A DNA stretch of 64,000 nt from Bidens hawaiensis (Eukaryota > Streptophyta > Magnoliopsida > Asterales > Asteraceae). The stretch lies in NCBI GenBank assembly GCA_021521415.1, contig JAIQDT010001936.1, positions 431,974 through 495,973 of the forward strand, written 5' to 3'. The notes under the pieces are model-generated. The model had not been told where the DNA came from, made no database searches, and saw nothing but the letters and a program-made list of their open reading frames with translations. Shown here in pieces: positions 1-10,837 of this stretch. A program made the translations under genes and the position numbers. Numbering within the stretch: position 1 is the stretch's first letter; every line of letters starts with the position of its first letter.

Positions 1-243
1 CTATCCCTTCCACACGCGCGGTTGTTCCCGCCGTGTGAGGGGATATGGCGCGGAAATCTTCAATGATTTTCATACTTGGATGTTTTTTATGTAATTCTAA
101 ACAATGTAATGTAATTTGTACTAGACATTTCATGCGCAATGGAAATTTTATTTTTCTTGAATGTTTGCAATGACCCGTGCTTGATTATCAATCCCCACTC
201 GCGCGCGCCCGGCTGTTTCCGCCATTCAGGGCCGGGTGTGACA
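1..243. repeat. Right end of an LTR-like repeat cut by the window edge
   Basis: This GC-richer stretch ends in TGTGACA, the usual right terminus of many plant gypsy LTRs (TG...CA). It contains two related blocks rich in CGCGCG and CCCGCC near 15-40 and 200-235. No open frame resembles a protein. The start lies outside the window, so family and strand cannot be set. Confidence 0.3.
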
Positions 244-1035
244 CAACCCTAGCTATGCAACATCGCGAGGCCACACGGAATTCAACGTATCACGGCTGCG
301 TAATGACCACGTCGCGTATCGCGATGGGTTTCTTAAGTGCATGTCGTGTAACGCGATGGTCCTCAAAATTTTTCGAATAAACTATAATCCTTCGCGTATC
401 GCAACGATGCTAAGGAGGCTCTCAAGCGGCTCGCGGAGATGTAAACGCACGAAGTGCACCATCAAAACGCCACATTGTGCCCATCGCACTTCGCCCGATC
501 CCGAGCCCATGCACGTCAGGTGCTTCGCACATTCGCTAACACCACTAAGTGTGTCTTGCCATACAAGAATATTATCATGTGAGCCCCCTTCCTTATAAAG
601 AGCTTACACATTTTTCTTTCTTGTTACGTGGGTCAAGAAATTTTTCTATTTCACCAATGTGGGAAAAACACTCACATGTTGGATTGTTATATCGTGCCTG
701 TGCACCTGCGCGTCGGGTTCTTTTCACTCTTGATAAGACCACTTAGTGTCTTGTCATACATGAATATTATCTTGTTATCCATTCTCGTTATAAGAAGCTC
801 ACAAATTTTATATTCTATAAATGTAGGGCAAATTCTCTTTTCTTATTTATATATTTGTGGAATAACGTCACTTTCTTCTTTTTTTACTTTTGAACAAACC
901 CACTTTTTTATTTTTTCCAATGTGGGATGCTTCTACTCTCTTATTTCATATTCTGCATTACCTATTTTGAGAATATAATTTTCCTTTACCTTTCACATAT
1001 TGTCAAAATTAGACCGAAATTTTCGGGATGTTACA
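244..1035. repeat. LTR-derived non-coding repeat with an imperfect internal tandem pair
   Basis: The segment has CGCGTATCGCGATGG-type words that recur at 17300-17640, so it probably derives from the same LTR family. Positions about 540-720 and 735-930 are imperfect copies of each other; both hold a CACTAAGTGTGTCTTG-like start, a TTATAAAGAGCT-like box and a CCAATGTGGGA box. It ends with TTTCGGGATGTTACA, an LTR terminus seen again at 10440 and 14779. I see no gene in it. Confidence 0.35.
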
Positions 1036-2578
1036 TTTATAACATTCTTTACACTTTTTTTAACACTAAACCAACGTTGAACGTAGTTATTATTATTATT
1101 ATTATTAGTAGTAGTAGTATTCCTTTAATATATAAATGTTGACAAGCTTTTATTAGTTGAGATTATTTTATTACATGCTTTTTTGTTCTCGTTATTTATT
1201 TAACTATTATCATCATTTACCGGACCATTATGGTTAGTTATATTTATCAAACAATTATTGTTTATTTACTCGAATTCGCAAATTCGACACTTGAAAACTA
1301 ACTTCCCAAGTTGCCATCGTTTATATCGTTAGTATTTTAGAATTTATATATTTGTTTAGGAAGACTCGTCTGAGAATTATCTAACCGTTCTTTCAAACTC
1401 ATTCATCTTTATCCTCATTTTCGAGGTGAGTTTCATAACCCTTTTTTATTACTGTTACAACATTATTGGGTAGCACGTTACGATATTTATTTGTTATTTC
1501 ATTGATCATGTTACAAACCAATTCAAGTATTTGTTATGCATGCTTCATTTATACATATTTGTTCATGAGCTATGTGGCTTTCTTGAAATGTGATTATCTC
1601 TTTTGGAAGAGACTCATATTCATACTCAAAGTGGGAGGGTTTGACGGGGCATACATGCGTTGTCCGGTAGTTCGACTTTATGTCGACACAAAAGGCAGTT
1701 TTCAATCCCCTGTTACTTTCGACTTCAAGTTGAAAGGAACGAGATGTTTATTATTTGTTATTTCATTTATGGAATATCTCATAGAATAGTAACCAACTTT
1801 CAAAAGTGTTTCAATTACGTCACTCATGCATATTTTTTACAAATCGGGTCACTAAATCTTCAAATCGAGTCTCACCGATTTTTTTGTGTGTCAAGAAAGA
1901 AATGGAGGATAAGATGTGGGAGTCGGAATTTGTAATATATGTAGTTATATTTAATAAAAAATAAAAAACGTTAATTATATTAAAATTCAAAAATAAATCC
2001 ACGTCGCCACTCAACGTCAACATCAAAAAAAAGATAAAAAGATTTCCTATGTGAAACAAAAAAGAAAAACACTAAAAAGCATGTTAAAACCTTTAATTTA
2101 ATAAAATATGAAAGTTGAGTGACTTAATTGGAACAATTTTTAAAGTTGAGTGACTTAATTTGAACACTTTTGAAACTTCGTTACTATTATATGAAATTGC
2201 CCCCATTTAGTAACCAACGTTTAAAAGTGTTCCAATTAGGTTACTCATGCATATGATTTCATACATGGAAAGTGAATTGTTGAACTTTTGTATAATATAC
2301 ATTATTAAAACTTATGAAACATCGCCAACTTAATTGTTGACAAAATATTATTATTTTAAGTGTACTACATGTTGACCAATGACGTGCAAGGAAGAAAAAT
2401 TTTATTGCCTTTAAATTTTAGTAAAATAAATTAGGTTTGAATTTATGATGTAATGTTATTTGAATTTTCATTGTGTACTTGCAACTTACTTGATTATTGT
2501 CACTTTAAAAGTGTATGAGCTTATGAGCAATCAACTTACCGCCCGGACGTATAATATTTCGTCGGTCGAGGTGTTACA
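1036..2578 (+). repeat. Eroded LTR, same family as 18334-19694, with a MITE inside
   Basis: Landmarks match the better-kept LTR at 18334-19694 in the same order: GTGAGTTT-CATAACCC (about 1424 and 18961), CAAAGTGGGAGGGTT (about 1627 and 19178), ATTGTTGACAAA (about 2334 and 19414) and the terminal GTGTTACA (2578 and 19694). The divergence is high and a 400-bp insertion separates the halves. The two are not the LTR pair of one element, because the flanks do not match and the divergence is far greater than in any pair here. Most likely a solo LTR or truncated copy. Confidence 0.5.
1787..2186. mobile_element. MITE-like element with about 40-bp terminal inverted repeats
   Basis: The left end reads TAGTAACCAACTTTCAAAAG and the right end is its near-complement; the match continues inward through AGTGTTT-CAATTA-GTCACTCA with few mismatches. 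The right arm is doubled internally (GTTGAGTGACTTAATT occurs twice at about 2115 and 2145). A further partial direct copy of the left end lies at 2208-2250. There is no coding capacity. I could not fix a clean target duplication. Direct-transposon MITEs of this size are common in plants; the superfamily is not assignable from what I see. Confidence 0.55.
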
Positions 2579-2655
2579 TATATCTTGGCCGACTATTCCC
2601 CATAACAAAACAATTAAATGGCCACATGGGATTGAATTCTCAAGATTGAAAATCG

Positions 2656-3528
2656 TTGATAACCATTCATACTTCATTAGCTGGTTCCATCAAAGGGCAA
2701 GTGGGAAATGGGTCTAATGTTTGGTTTTGGTTGGATGCTTGGCTAACCGATGATATTTTGAAAAACCGATTCCCTACTTTGTTTTCATTAGAAGTGGTGA
2801 AGTCGTGTGTGGAGGCCCATCGTGTTAAAGTTAATGATGGGAATTATTCGATAAAGTGGAATTGGAAAACTCAGCCCGTGTTTGGGCAAGCAGTAACTGA
2901 ACTAATGGCTTTGTTAAATTTGCTTAATTATTTCAGTTTTAAGGGTGGGAAGGACAATTGGGTATGGGGTGGTGTTGCTTCGGGGTCATTCTCTGTTGCT
3001 TCGATGAGGAGGATACTGTATAGAATTGATCCTACATGCTCGAAGAGCATCTTAGAATTGAATAATTTGGCTCTGATGAAGGTGAACGCGATTGTTTGGC
3101 AGGCCCTTCGGAACCTCCTTCCAGCAACGATAATCTAATAAAAAGAAAGATTTTTTTATATGTGTAGTAATTGTTTTGTGGTAGAGGACTCGGTGGATAA
3201 TATTTTTACATCTTACTATGTCGCAACTATGATGTGGTAAAAAGTTGGAAAGTGGTGCGGTATCAACCTTTTCAGGTTAGAGGAAGACTTAATTCAGGCT
3301 GTAAAACAGATTCCGAAGGTGAGCCATAAAAGAAATATGGTATATTCCATTGGTATGGTGGCTATTTGGTGCTTTTGGAAGGTTAGAAACAAGTACATTT
3401 TCGAAAACAAGTTGGTGAAGATTGTTAAAGTGTTTGGAGACGTAAAGGTTTTGAGTTTCTTGTGGAAATTAAATATGGCTAGATGTATCAATCTAGATTG
3501 GGACAGGTTGAAATCATTGGCTATGTAA
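2656..3528 (+). pseudogene. 3' end of a LINE (non-LTR retrotransposon) ORF2: zinc-binding RT domain remnant
   Basis: The translation holds the hallmarks of the plant LINE reverse-transcriptase C-terminal zinc-binding region (zf-RVT): GNGSNVWFWLDAWL, then a KDNWVWGGVASGSFSV block, then KVNAIVWQALRNLLP. After two stops the same frame resumes with the AIWCFWKVRNKYIF segment, the usual last helix of L1-type ORF2 proteins. The catalytic polymerase and the endonuclease are missing, so this is a 5'-truncated copy, the normal outcome of incomplete reverse transcription. The element seems to run from about 2590, directly behind an LTR end, to about 3620. In-frame stops lie around 3136-3142 and near 3235. 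It cannot make a working protein. Confidence 0.75.
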
Positions 3529-3620
3529 CTCGCTTCCGGTTTTGTTCTCGGTGCTGCTCATTGCTACCGTCTATGTAGGAATCGTTTTGGTTTAGTTTTA
3601 GTGAAATTTGTTGTTAAAAA

Positions 3621-5607
3621 AAGTTAATTAAATGTGTATTAAATAATGTTTTAATTAGGTGAATTTTATTAGATGAGGGCAAATTAGAAACTATTGCATC
3701 ATAAAGATTTTGTACCCTACGTATTAAAAATTATCCGGTCTTAAAATGATGTCTACCTTCTTGTCCCTCTAATATGTATTTATAATATATATGTATTACA
3801 TAGTAATTTTGATATTGATAAAGTAGTATGGAATATATGAGTAAAACATATATACCCAACCACTGGATTGAGATTCTCTTTGACTGAAAAGATGAACTGG
3901 TTAATGAAGAACATGCTTGTGCTCCCAAGTACTTTGTTCAATAATAAAGATCGGTTTTTGTCTAGTTGGTCCATGTGTAGAATTCATTTTGTGTAATGAT
4001 TGATAGAATAAGTGTATGGAGTTATATATATTATACATGTATTTCCTACCGTTTTATCAATTGACGTATTTTAAGATACTAACAAATAAAGTGCTACATG
4101 ATAATGCGTAGGGCGGCGTAACTTATACGGCATATTCATTTTGTATTCTTCTTTCAGTTTTCGTACTATAATGGATTCACGATTGTCAAGCAACATAACT
4201 TTGTAATGGATTATTGTTTTGTTTAAAAAACAGGTTAGTCAGCCTGTGATCTGTGATCAAGAGGGTTTCATATTTATCCGTAACGTAACATGTAAAGTTA
4301 CATCACACATTTTATGACAAGGAACAAAAGTACAACTTATTCGACAATGTGACATAATATGTGGATTAGAGTTTCACACGTTAAGCTATTATCAACTTTG
4401 TATTAAACTTAATTATTTTTAAGGTTGTCAGGATATGCTATTAGATAGTGAGTTCACGGTAAGTTGGTTGGAAGACATGAAATGTGTATATATACTCGAT
4501 ATGTGAAATGTTTTCAATAACATAATATTTTGTATATAGATGTAGAGATCATATATTATTGACAACCGCGTAAGTTGAATGATACAACAATGACAATCTA
4601 GCTTTAATGAGTTCTAGCCGCTTTGTGATTAAGCATATGAGCAAAGTGTTAACTTTGTGAAGAAATTGTACTTGTGTGTTTTTATAAACTACATCACATG
4701 ACCACATATATAGTTATGTGTGAAAATAGCTTTATGTAAATAATCTTCTAAATATAATACATAAATACGTGTCACGTGTTATAATATCGTGAGTGCTCAT
4801 TAATTTTTTTCGCTTATCTATCTTCACTTATAAATAAGTTTGTTTTCCGTTTGTCTTTTTTAATCTTTTATCTTAACCATTGTTGTTTACTTTTCCCGCT
4901 TCTTTTTTTTCTTCTAATAAATTTAGTTTTTTTTTCTTAATCTTTAGTACATATATTTAAGAGTTAAGTGTCATTTTAGTACATGTGGTTTGTCTAATTA
5001 CGCAACTTTAGTGCCGTATTTAAATTTATTGCAAATGGCTAATTCACTTTTCTAAACTTGTCATTTTAGTACTTTTTTTCTAACTCGTCTATTTTTGCCC
5101 GTTAGGTCATCGGTAAATTCATTTATTTTATTTATATTTTTTATTGAGATAAGTGTCATTTGCATATATGTGGTTTATTTAATTACGCAACTTAATACCT
5201 TTTCTGAATTTATTTCAACTGGATACTTGGATTAGTTTTGGATACATAACCAAACCACAAAATACATTACACATTACATATGTTACAATTAAAAGGTCAT
5301 CTCTAACCCTAAATGAACATCTCACCCCCCCCCCCACCCCCGCTCACCTTCAAGTTTAATGAATGATTATATGGTGCTTTGCCTATGTGGTTCATCAACC
5401 GTTGTTCAAACATCTTGGACATCATTTAACCCCCGGTTGACGTTTTTATTGTTGTGGTAGAAAGTACGTTAAAATACGAAATTTGTTCCCTTCTACCTAT
5501 TTAATTGATGCTAAGCCCCCAATTCTGACCTAATTGATGTTATACTAAAACGTGCGAAGCTGTGGAATTGTTATTTGGCTTGATCCTCCGATGTGTCAAA
5601 GAGCTAC
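3621..5607. other. AT-rich intergenic DNA, no gene seen
   Basis: No frame longer than about 70 codons resembles a protein. A short repeat beginning AAGTGTCATTT and continuing GTGGTTT-TAATTACGCAACTT occurs twice in direct orientation, near 4968 and 5152. There is a C-homopolymer at about 5325-5335. Nothing else can be supported. Confidence 0.5.
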
Positions 5608-6020
5608 TGTAAGGCCCCGTTACCGGTAGCCCTACTTTCGTGTTGGATTTACTCATAAACGCAGTTCTAATTATCAGAGTTAATTAAAACATTCGCGGAA
5701 TATAAAAGCTTTCATAAAACATTTCATAACAAAACACGTCTTTTCTTAAAACATCATTTTGTCTTTCAAAATAAACGAAACATTAAACTTAAACGTCTTG
5801 AGTCTTCCGATGCCAGCCTCTTATTCAGTGCCACGTGTCTCCTCAAGCGAGCTGCCTCATCCTACTCACATGCGTACATACTAAAAGTCAGCTACGCTGA
5901 GTGAGTTCTAGTTAATTATACACTATACAATACACATAAACTTATATTCTTTCATTCATACTTTCATACTTTCTATTGTATTAACTTACTTTCATATCTT
6001 ACGTTATAAAGAGCATTACG

Positions 6021-6226
6021 CCCTACCTTCCTCGAGTATTATTAGGGCTCGGTACCCTCCTTCCTCGAGTATTATTAGGGCTCGGTACCCTCCTTCCTCG
6101 AGTATTATTAGGGCTCAGTACCCTCTTTCCTCGAGTATTATTAGGGCTCGATCCCTCTTTCCTCGAATATTAGTAGGGTTCGGTTCCCTAGTTCTCGAAT
6201 ATTAGTAGGGTTCGATTCCCTCTTCG
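6021..6226. repeat. Tandem repeat, about 33-bp unit, six copies, in the solo LTR
   Basis: The unit contains TTCCTCGAGTATTATTAGGG followed by CTCGGTACCC. The last two copies are more diverged (TCTCGAATATTAGTAGGG). Each unit has CCCT before and AGGG after the CTCGAGTATT core, so every copy can fold into a short hairpin. B carries a different array at the equivalent place. Confidence 0.8.
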
Positions 6227-6758
6227 TTTCCATACAACCATCCTTTCCTTCTTTTATTAACTTTATCACATTCATACACATAAGCATACATATCATACTT
6301 ACTTTATACTTAGCGTCACAACCTGACAGTACGTGCAATATCCGAAGATCGTTCACGTACCGTCAAGCCATCATTCATACATATCACATCATTCACATAA
6401 GGCATACACTTATCTCTTAGGATAAGCGTATTAACACACATATCGAGTATGCACACAGCCCCGAAAACATAACACATAAATGGGGCTAGAAACTCACCTG
6501 AACACGGTTACGTTCACCGTTAGTCGTAATCCCTTTCTTCAGTTGTGCACGGCTGACTGTATAACAAGTATACATATCAATTAACTATCACTACTCATAT
6601 CATCTTTCTAGTCTTAATTACTACCCACAACGAACGGGGGTCCGGGGCAGCGCCCCTGGCAGCGGGGTCTAGGGGCGGCAGCCCCTAGCAGGGTCCAAGG
6701 GGCAGAGCCCCTGGCTGGGGTCGAGCTGACTTTAGGTTTTTAATTTATTTTCTAATCG

Positions 6759-7072
6759 AACTTGACTTTAGGCGAAGTTAAACCTTAGGCGAACTTAGCT
6801 TTAGGCGAAGTTAAACCTTAGGCGAACTTAGCTTTAGGCGAAGTTAAACCTTAGGCGAACTTAGCTTTAGGCGAAGTTATCATCAGGCGAACTTAGCTTT
6901 AGGCGAAGTTAACCTTAGGCGAACTTAGCTTTAGGCGAAGTTGTCATCAGGCGAACTTAGATTTAGGCGAAGTTGTCATCAGGCGAACTTAGCTTTAGGC
7001 GAAGTTGTCAACAGGCGAACTTAGCTTTGCAGGCGAAGTTCATCAGGCGAACTTAGCTTGCAGGCGAAGTTG
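6759..7072. repeat. Alternating GGCGAAGTT / GGCGAACTT array in the solo LTR
   Basis: By eye there are ten GGCGAAGTT and nine GGCGAACTT words, alternating strictly, with AAACCTTA, TCATCA or AGCTTTA spacers. AAGTT and AACTT are complementary, so neighbours can pair. The same array, shorter, lies in both LTRs of element B at 9678-9903 and 14009-14234. Confidence 0.85.
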
Positions 7073-7734
7073 TCCAGCTGCAGGTACTGTTCGTTCTTAA
7101 ATCCTTTAATCATCTTCGTTTCTTAACCAAATAATTCAATTTAGGTATTCACGGAATCGTCTGACCAGCGCCTACAAACCCCAACCATCAAATCGACCTA
7201 ACATCGATGTTTAAAGGGTGCGATTTAGGCATATAGGTTACGGGTTCTTTTATCAATCGATTAACCCATCAAAACATAACCATTTTCAGTAAGTTTAGCT
7301 TTGTTGGATTCGTTTTTACCATACGAACACAGATCTATCATTTCTATACTAATCCAAACATAAACGAACAAGTTCTTGATATAAACGTACCGTAAATGAG
7401 TCGAACTACGAACACGAGCTGGTCTTGTTGCTTTGGTTCGTCACGACGATCTAGCACCAACAAGCTCGGGTCCTCGTCTTTGAATCTTGGTTCGGGTCGT
7501 GTGTGTTTTGGAGTGTGTTAGAGAATAAGATGGAAATGAATGATGGTTTAGGGTTTAGGGGATATTTATATCCCTTAAAGCCCATGGACCGAAGGCCCAT
7601 TCTCATTTAACCCATCTCAATTAATCTAAGTCCATGATCCGTTCTTTACTCGATATTAATTAATTATTAACGCTAAAATCACTAAACGTAACTTTCTTTA
7701 CTTAACATTATAAATTTTAGGATGTTACAGCTAC

Positions 7735-8143
7735 TGTTATCATACCCGGACATACTGTTATCATATCCGGACTTTAGATCAAAATTAACGCACGTGAAGA
7801 AAATGCAAGAACAATGGCTAAGATGAACTCAGGTCTTGAAGTTACTGGAAGAAAATTGGCAACTAAGAACAAAAGGGTAAAAATCATGTTATGCATTTCA
7901 TGATTGTTTTTCATCTTCTATCATGAATTTTGGTGACCTTTTAATTATAATGTGTAATAATTAATGTCTCTTTTCGTTTGCCTATATATCCAGAACTAGT
8001 CAAAGTATCCAGTTGTCACACCCCAACCTAAGACAGAAATGTCGGGACGTGAATTGAATGTTCACAGCTCACAAGATACTATCATACAATATTTATGACA
8101 ATATCTAACTTACCTTGTTAAATTCAATCAAATACACAATTAA
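7735..8143. other. Spacer, then the left end of an LTR interrupted by element B
   Basis: From 7735 to 8013 I see no gene. At 8014 a TGTCACACCCCAACC terminus begins, typical of plant gypsy LTRs. It is broken after 130 bp by element B, with target duplication ATTAA at 8139-8143, and its remainder should resume at 14785. Its right end was not located. Confidence 0.4.
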
Positions 8144-8609
8144 TGTAAGGCCCCCAACCCGGTGACCCTACTTTAGCGTCGGATTTACTCATAAACACAG
8201 TTCTTCAAATCAGAGTTTATTAAAACTTTTCGCGGAATATAAAACATCAATCATTTGTTACAAAACATTAAATCTTTTCTTTGATACCATAACACAAAAC
8301 TTTATTTTTAAAACATCTTTACTTCTTTCTTCAGATGCTAGCCGTTCAATCCATGCCGTGTGTCATCCTCATGCTAACTCTATAATCAGCTCACCTGCGT
8401 GCATACTAAAAGTCAGCTACGCTGAGTGAGTTCTAGTTAATCGAACGCCATACAATACATACACATACATACATATCCGTAGATACATATCCATACTTCA
8501 CTAGTTACCCTTCTGTTCTACATACATACTTGCTACCATACATACATACATACCTACAATCACTAACCTCAGTCTACCGAGAGTACGTTCATAGTTCACC
8601 GTCTATACC

Positions 8610-9085
8610 TGTACTCAAGGTCGTGAACACATACAAGGTTCGCAGTCCTTACCTATGTTCACCATTTATGGTACATACAAGGATCGCGGTCCTTCCCTAT
8701 ACCATAGTACATCCACAACACGTACAAGGTTCGCAGTCCTTCCCTATGTTGCAACCTAATTCATAGCACGTACGAGGTTCGTAGTCCTCCCCTATGCTAC
8801 AAAATCAGCACGTATAAGGTTCACAGTCATTTCCTATGCTGAAATACATCCACAACACGTACAAGGTTCGCAGTCCTTCCCTATGTTGCAACCAAATTCA
8901 TAGCACGTACGAGGTTCGCAGTCCTCCCCTATGCTACAAATACAGCACGTATAAGGTTCACAGTCCTTTCCTATGCTGACGCCTATCTACATTACGTATA
9001 AGGTTCGCAGTCCTTATCTACGTTTACATATATCATCTACTTCACGTATAAGGCTCGCAGTCCTTAACTACGCCATCACCAGCCG
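8610..9085. repeat. Ten-unit array with constant core and covarying arms (copy in the 5' LTR at 12941-13416)
   Basis: Each unit of about 35-48 bp has a core close to CGTACAAGGTTCGCAGTCCT then TCCCTA. The core is flanked by arms that are complementary to each other but differ between units: GTGAACA with TGTTCAC (8623 and 8656), TATGGTA with TACCATA (8667 and 8700), CAACA with TGTTG (twice), TAGCA with TGCTA (twice), TCAGCA with TGCTGA. The last two units have only the weaker ACGTA/TACGT arms. Constant centre with compensating arms is the mark of a selected hairpin. Confidence 0.8.
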
Positions 9086-9677
9086 AGTCTATGTCCGACA
9101 GAAGCTAGTTGGATTTGCCATCCTAACTTACTATGTCGAACGTAGAACTCACATGCCATTCGTGTACCTATATACACATACTTACATTATAACATAAGAA
9201 CACTCTAGGCATTCTTTACCTCATTCATTTAACAACCATACCCCTTGTCGTTACGTGCAATATCCGAAGATCGTTCACGCCCCGACAAGTATTCATTTGA
9301 AATATTCATACATCTTCGATATATAATATTCGTACCTTTATTTTTAACCTGACAGTACGCGCAATATCCAAAGATCGTTCGCGTACCGACAAACAATCAT
9401 TCATATCTATCACACATATCACATATGACATACACTTATCACTTAGGATAAATGTATTAACAACACATCGAGTATGCACACAGCCCCGAAAACATAACAA
9501 GGAATGGGGCTAGAAACTCACCTGAACACGGTTACGTTCACCGTTGATCATAATCTCTTTCTTCAATTGTGCACGGCTGACTGTAAAACAAACATACGTG
9601 TCAATACTCGCCTGATCTACTCTGGTGGCCTATTATTAGCTTACTTTAACTTATCGCTTTTAATTTATTTTCTAATC

Positions 9678-9903
9678 GAACTTGGCTTTAGGCGAAGTTA
9701 AACCTCAGTCGAACTTGGCTTTAGGCGAAGTTAAACCTCAGGCGAACTTGGCTTTAGGCGAAGTTAAACCTCAGGCGAACTTGGCTTTAGGCGAAGTTAA
9801 GCCTCAGGCGAACTTAGCTCTAGGCGAAGTTGTCATCAGGCGAACTTGGCCTCAGGCGAAGTTATCGCTTTGAAGGCGAAGTTATCGCTTTGAAGGCGAA
9901 GTT
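9678..9903. repeat. GGCGAAGTT / GGCGAACTT array in the B LTR (copy at 14009-14234)
   Basis: This is a shorter version of the array in the solo LTR at 6759-7072: GGCGAAGTT and GGCGAACTT alternate four to five times and finish with repeats of GCTTTGAAGGCGAAGTT. On the transcribed minus strand the words read AACTTCGCC and AAGTTCGCC. Confidence 0.85.
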
Positions 9904-10440
9904 GCCCAGATAGCCGCTGTTTCGGTTTCTGTCCAGCATTTCGAGCGATTTTAACACCCTTGCTATGGTTCAATATCACCCACTACGCTTCCCGACCATT
10001 TTCGGTCGTTTATACACTAAAAAGCTTGGATCTTTAAACTTCAAAGATCAAGAATCATACCTTTGAGCTTGTTTGGATCTCGTTTACTTGTTATCACAAC
10101 TAATCGCTCTCTCTCTCTCTCTCTCGGATCTGCCCGCTCCTTCCCTCGGCCCGGCCGGCGGTTGTGGTGTGTGTGTTTTGGAGTGTTAGATAATAAGATA
10201 GAATGAAAGATATTTTGGGTTTAGGGGATATTTATATCCCTGAAATCCCATGGATCTAAGGCCCATTCTCATTTAACCCATCTCCATTAATCCAAGTCCA
10301 TAACCCATATCCATTACCCAACACTAGCCCGACCCATACCAACTCCTACTCTATTTATTTATTTCCCGAACCCGAGTCAACTTTCCCTCTATTATTAAGT
10401 AATATAATTAATATCATTTTGGAAATTTCGGGATGTTACA

Positions 10441-10472
10441 AGTCTTCCCTTCTTAAAGAGGTTTCGTCCCCG
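10441..10472 (-). other. Element B polypurine tract
   Basis: Read on the minus strand, this is GGGGACGAAACCTC followed by TTTAAGAAGGGAAGACT, directly before the LTR start TGTAACATCC. The GGGACGAA...AAGGGAAGA form is the usual plus-strand priming site of plant chromovirus-like gypsy elements. Confidence 0.8.
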
Positions 10473-10837
10473 AAACCAAACTTATTCCCTATAAAAGGAA
10501 AACTTCTTATATTTACACACTTTATTGAATCACCTTTGCTTCCTGAGTTATCCTACTTACTCCTGACTTTGCAGCCATCGAATGGTGGTCATGTGTTTTA
10601 GCTATTTAAGGTAGCTTGTCCATGAGACCCTCGAAGTACCAAGACTCATCTCATCCTTCCAAGGGCTCCGATTAGTACTTTTAACGCTATTGTCTAAAAC
10701 AACATTTCATCATAACATAATAATCATTCATAACCAAACTCAATATATTACACGTCACTGATAAACATAAGTTTTAAACCTTAACACAAAACAAGTTCTT
10801 AAGCAAATATAATTTAATAAAACCATTGCATGAGCAA

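Larger units (their letters stand above)
5608..7729 (-). mobile_element. Solo LTR of a Ty3/gypsy element related to element B
   Basis: The left terminus TGTAAGGCCCCG and the right terminus GGATGTTACA match the LTRs of element B (8144-14779), and so does the internal order of landmarks (CATACTAAAAGTCAGCTACG, the CCCCGAAAACATAAC block, the GGCGAAGTT array, the CCATGGA-C-AAGGCCCATTC block). A 5-bp target duplication GCTAC flanks it exactly (5603-5607 and 7730-7734). There is no internal region, so it arose by LTR-LTR recombination. By analogy with B, where the primer site fixes the direction, the LTR reads on the minus strand. It differs from B in its tandem blocks and is about 2.1 kb against 2.3 kb. 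Confidence 0.88.
8144..10440 (-). repeat. Element B, 3' LTR
   Basis: The LTR starts TGTAAGGCCC and ends GATGTTACA on the plus strand. It holds a ten-unit hairpin array (8610-9085), the GGCGAAGTT array (9678-9903), and a CT microsatellite at about 10106-10125 that is 8 bp longer in the other LTR. It adjoins the polypurine tract at 10441, which makes it the 3' LTR of a minus-strand element. Confidence 0.92.

Noticed and set aside
600..930. Possible plant snRNA promoters (TCCCACATTGG on the minus strand with a TATA-like box)
   Set aside because: The spacing of about 55 bp does not fit the 24- or 34-bp spacing known for plant snRNA genes, and no snRNA sequence follows. The boxes are part of a repeated LTR segment.
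8530..9197. Frames rich in VRSPYL repeats (also in the second LTR)
   Set aside because: They are readings of the ten-unit LTR array, present in both LTRs.
9682..9873. 63-residue frame with repeated ALGEVKPQ, also at 14013-14204
   Set aside because: It is the translation of the GGCGAAGTT array in an LTR; the element reads on the other strand and no start context supports a gene.
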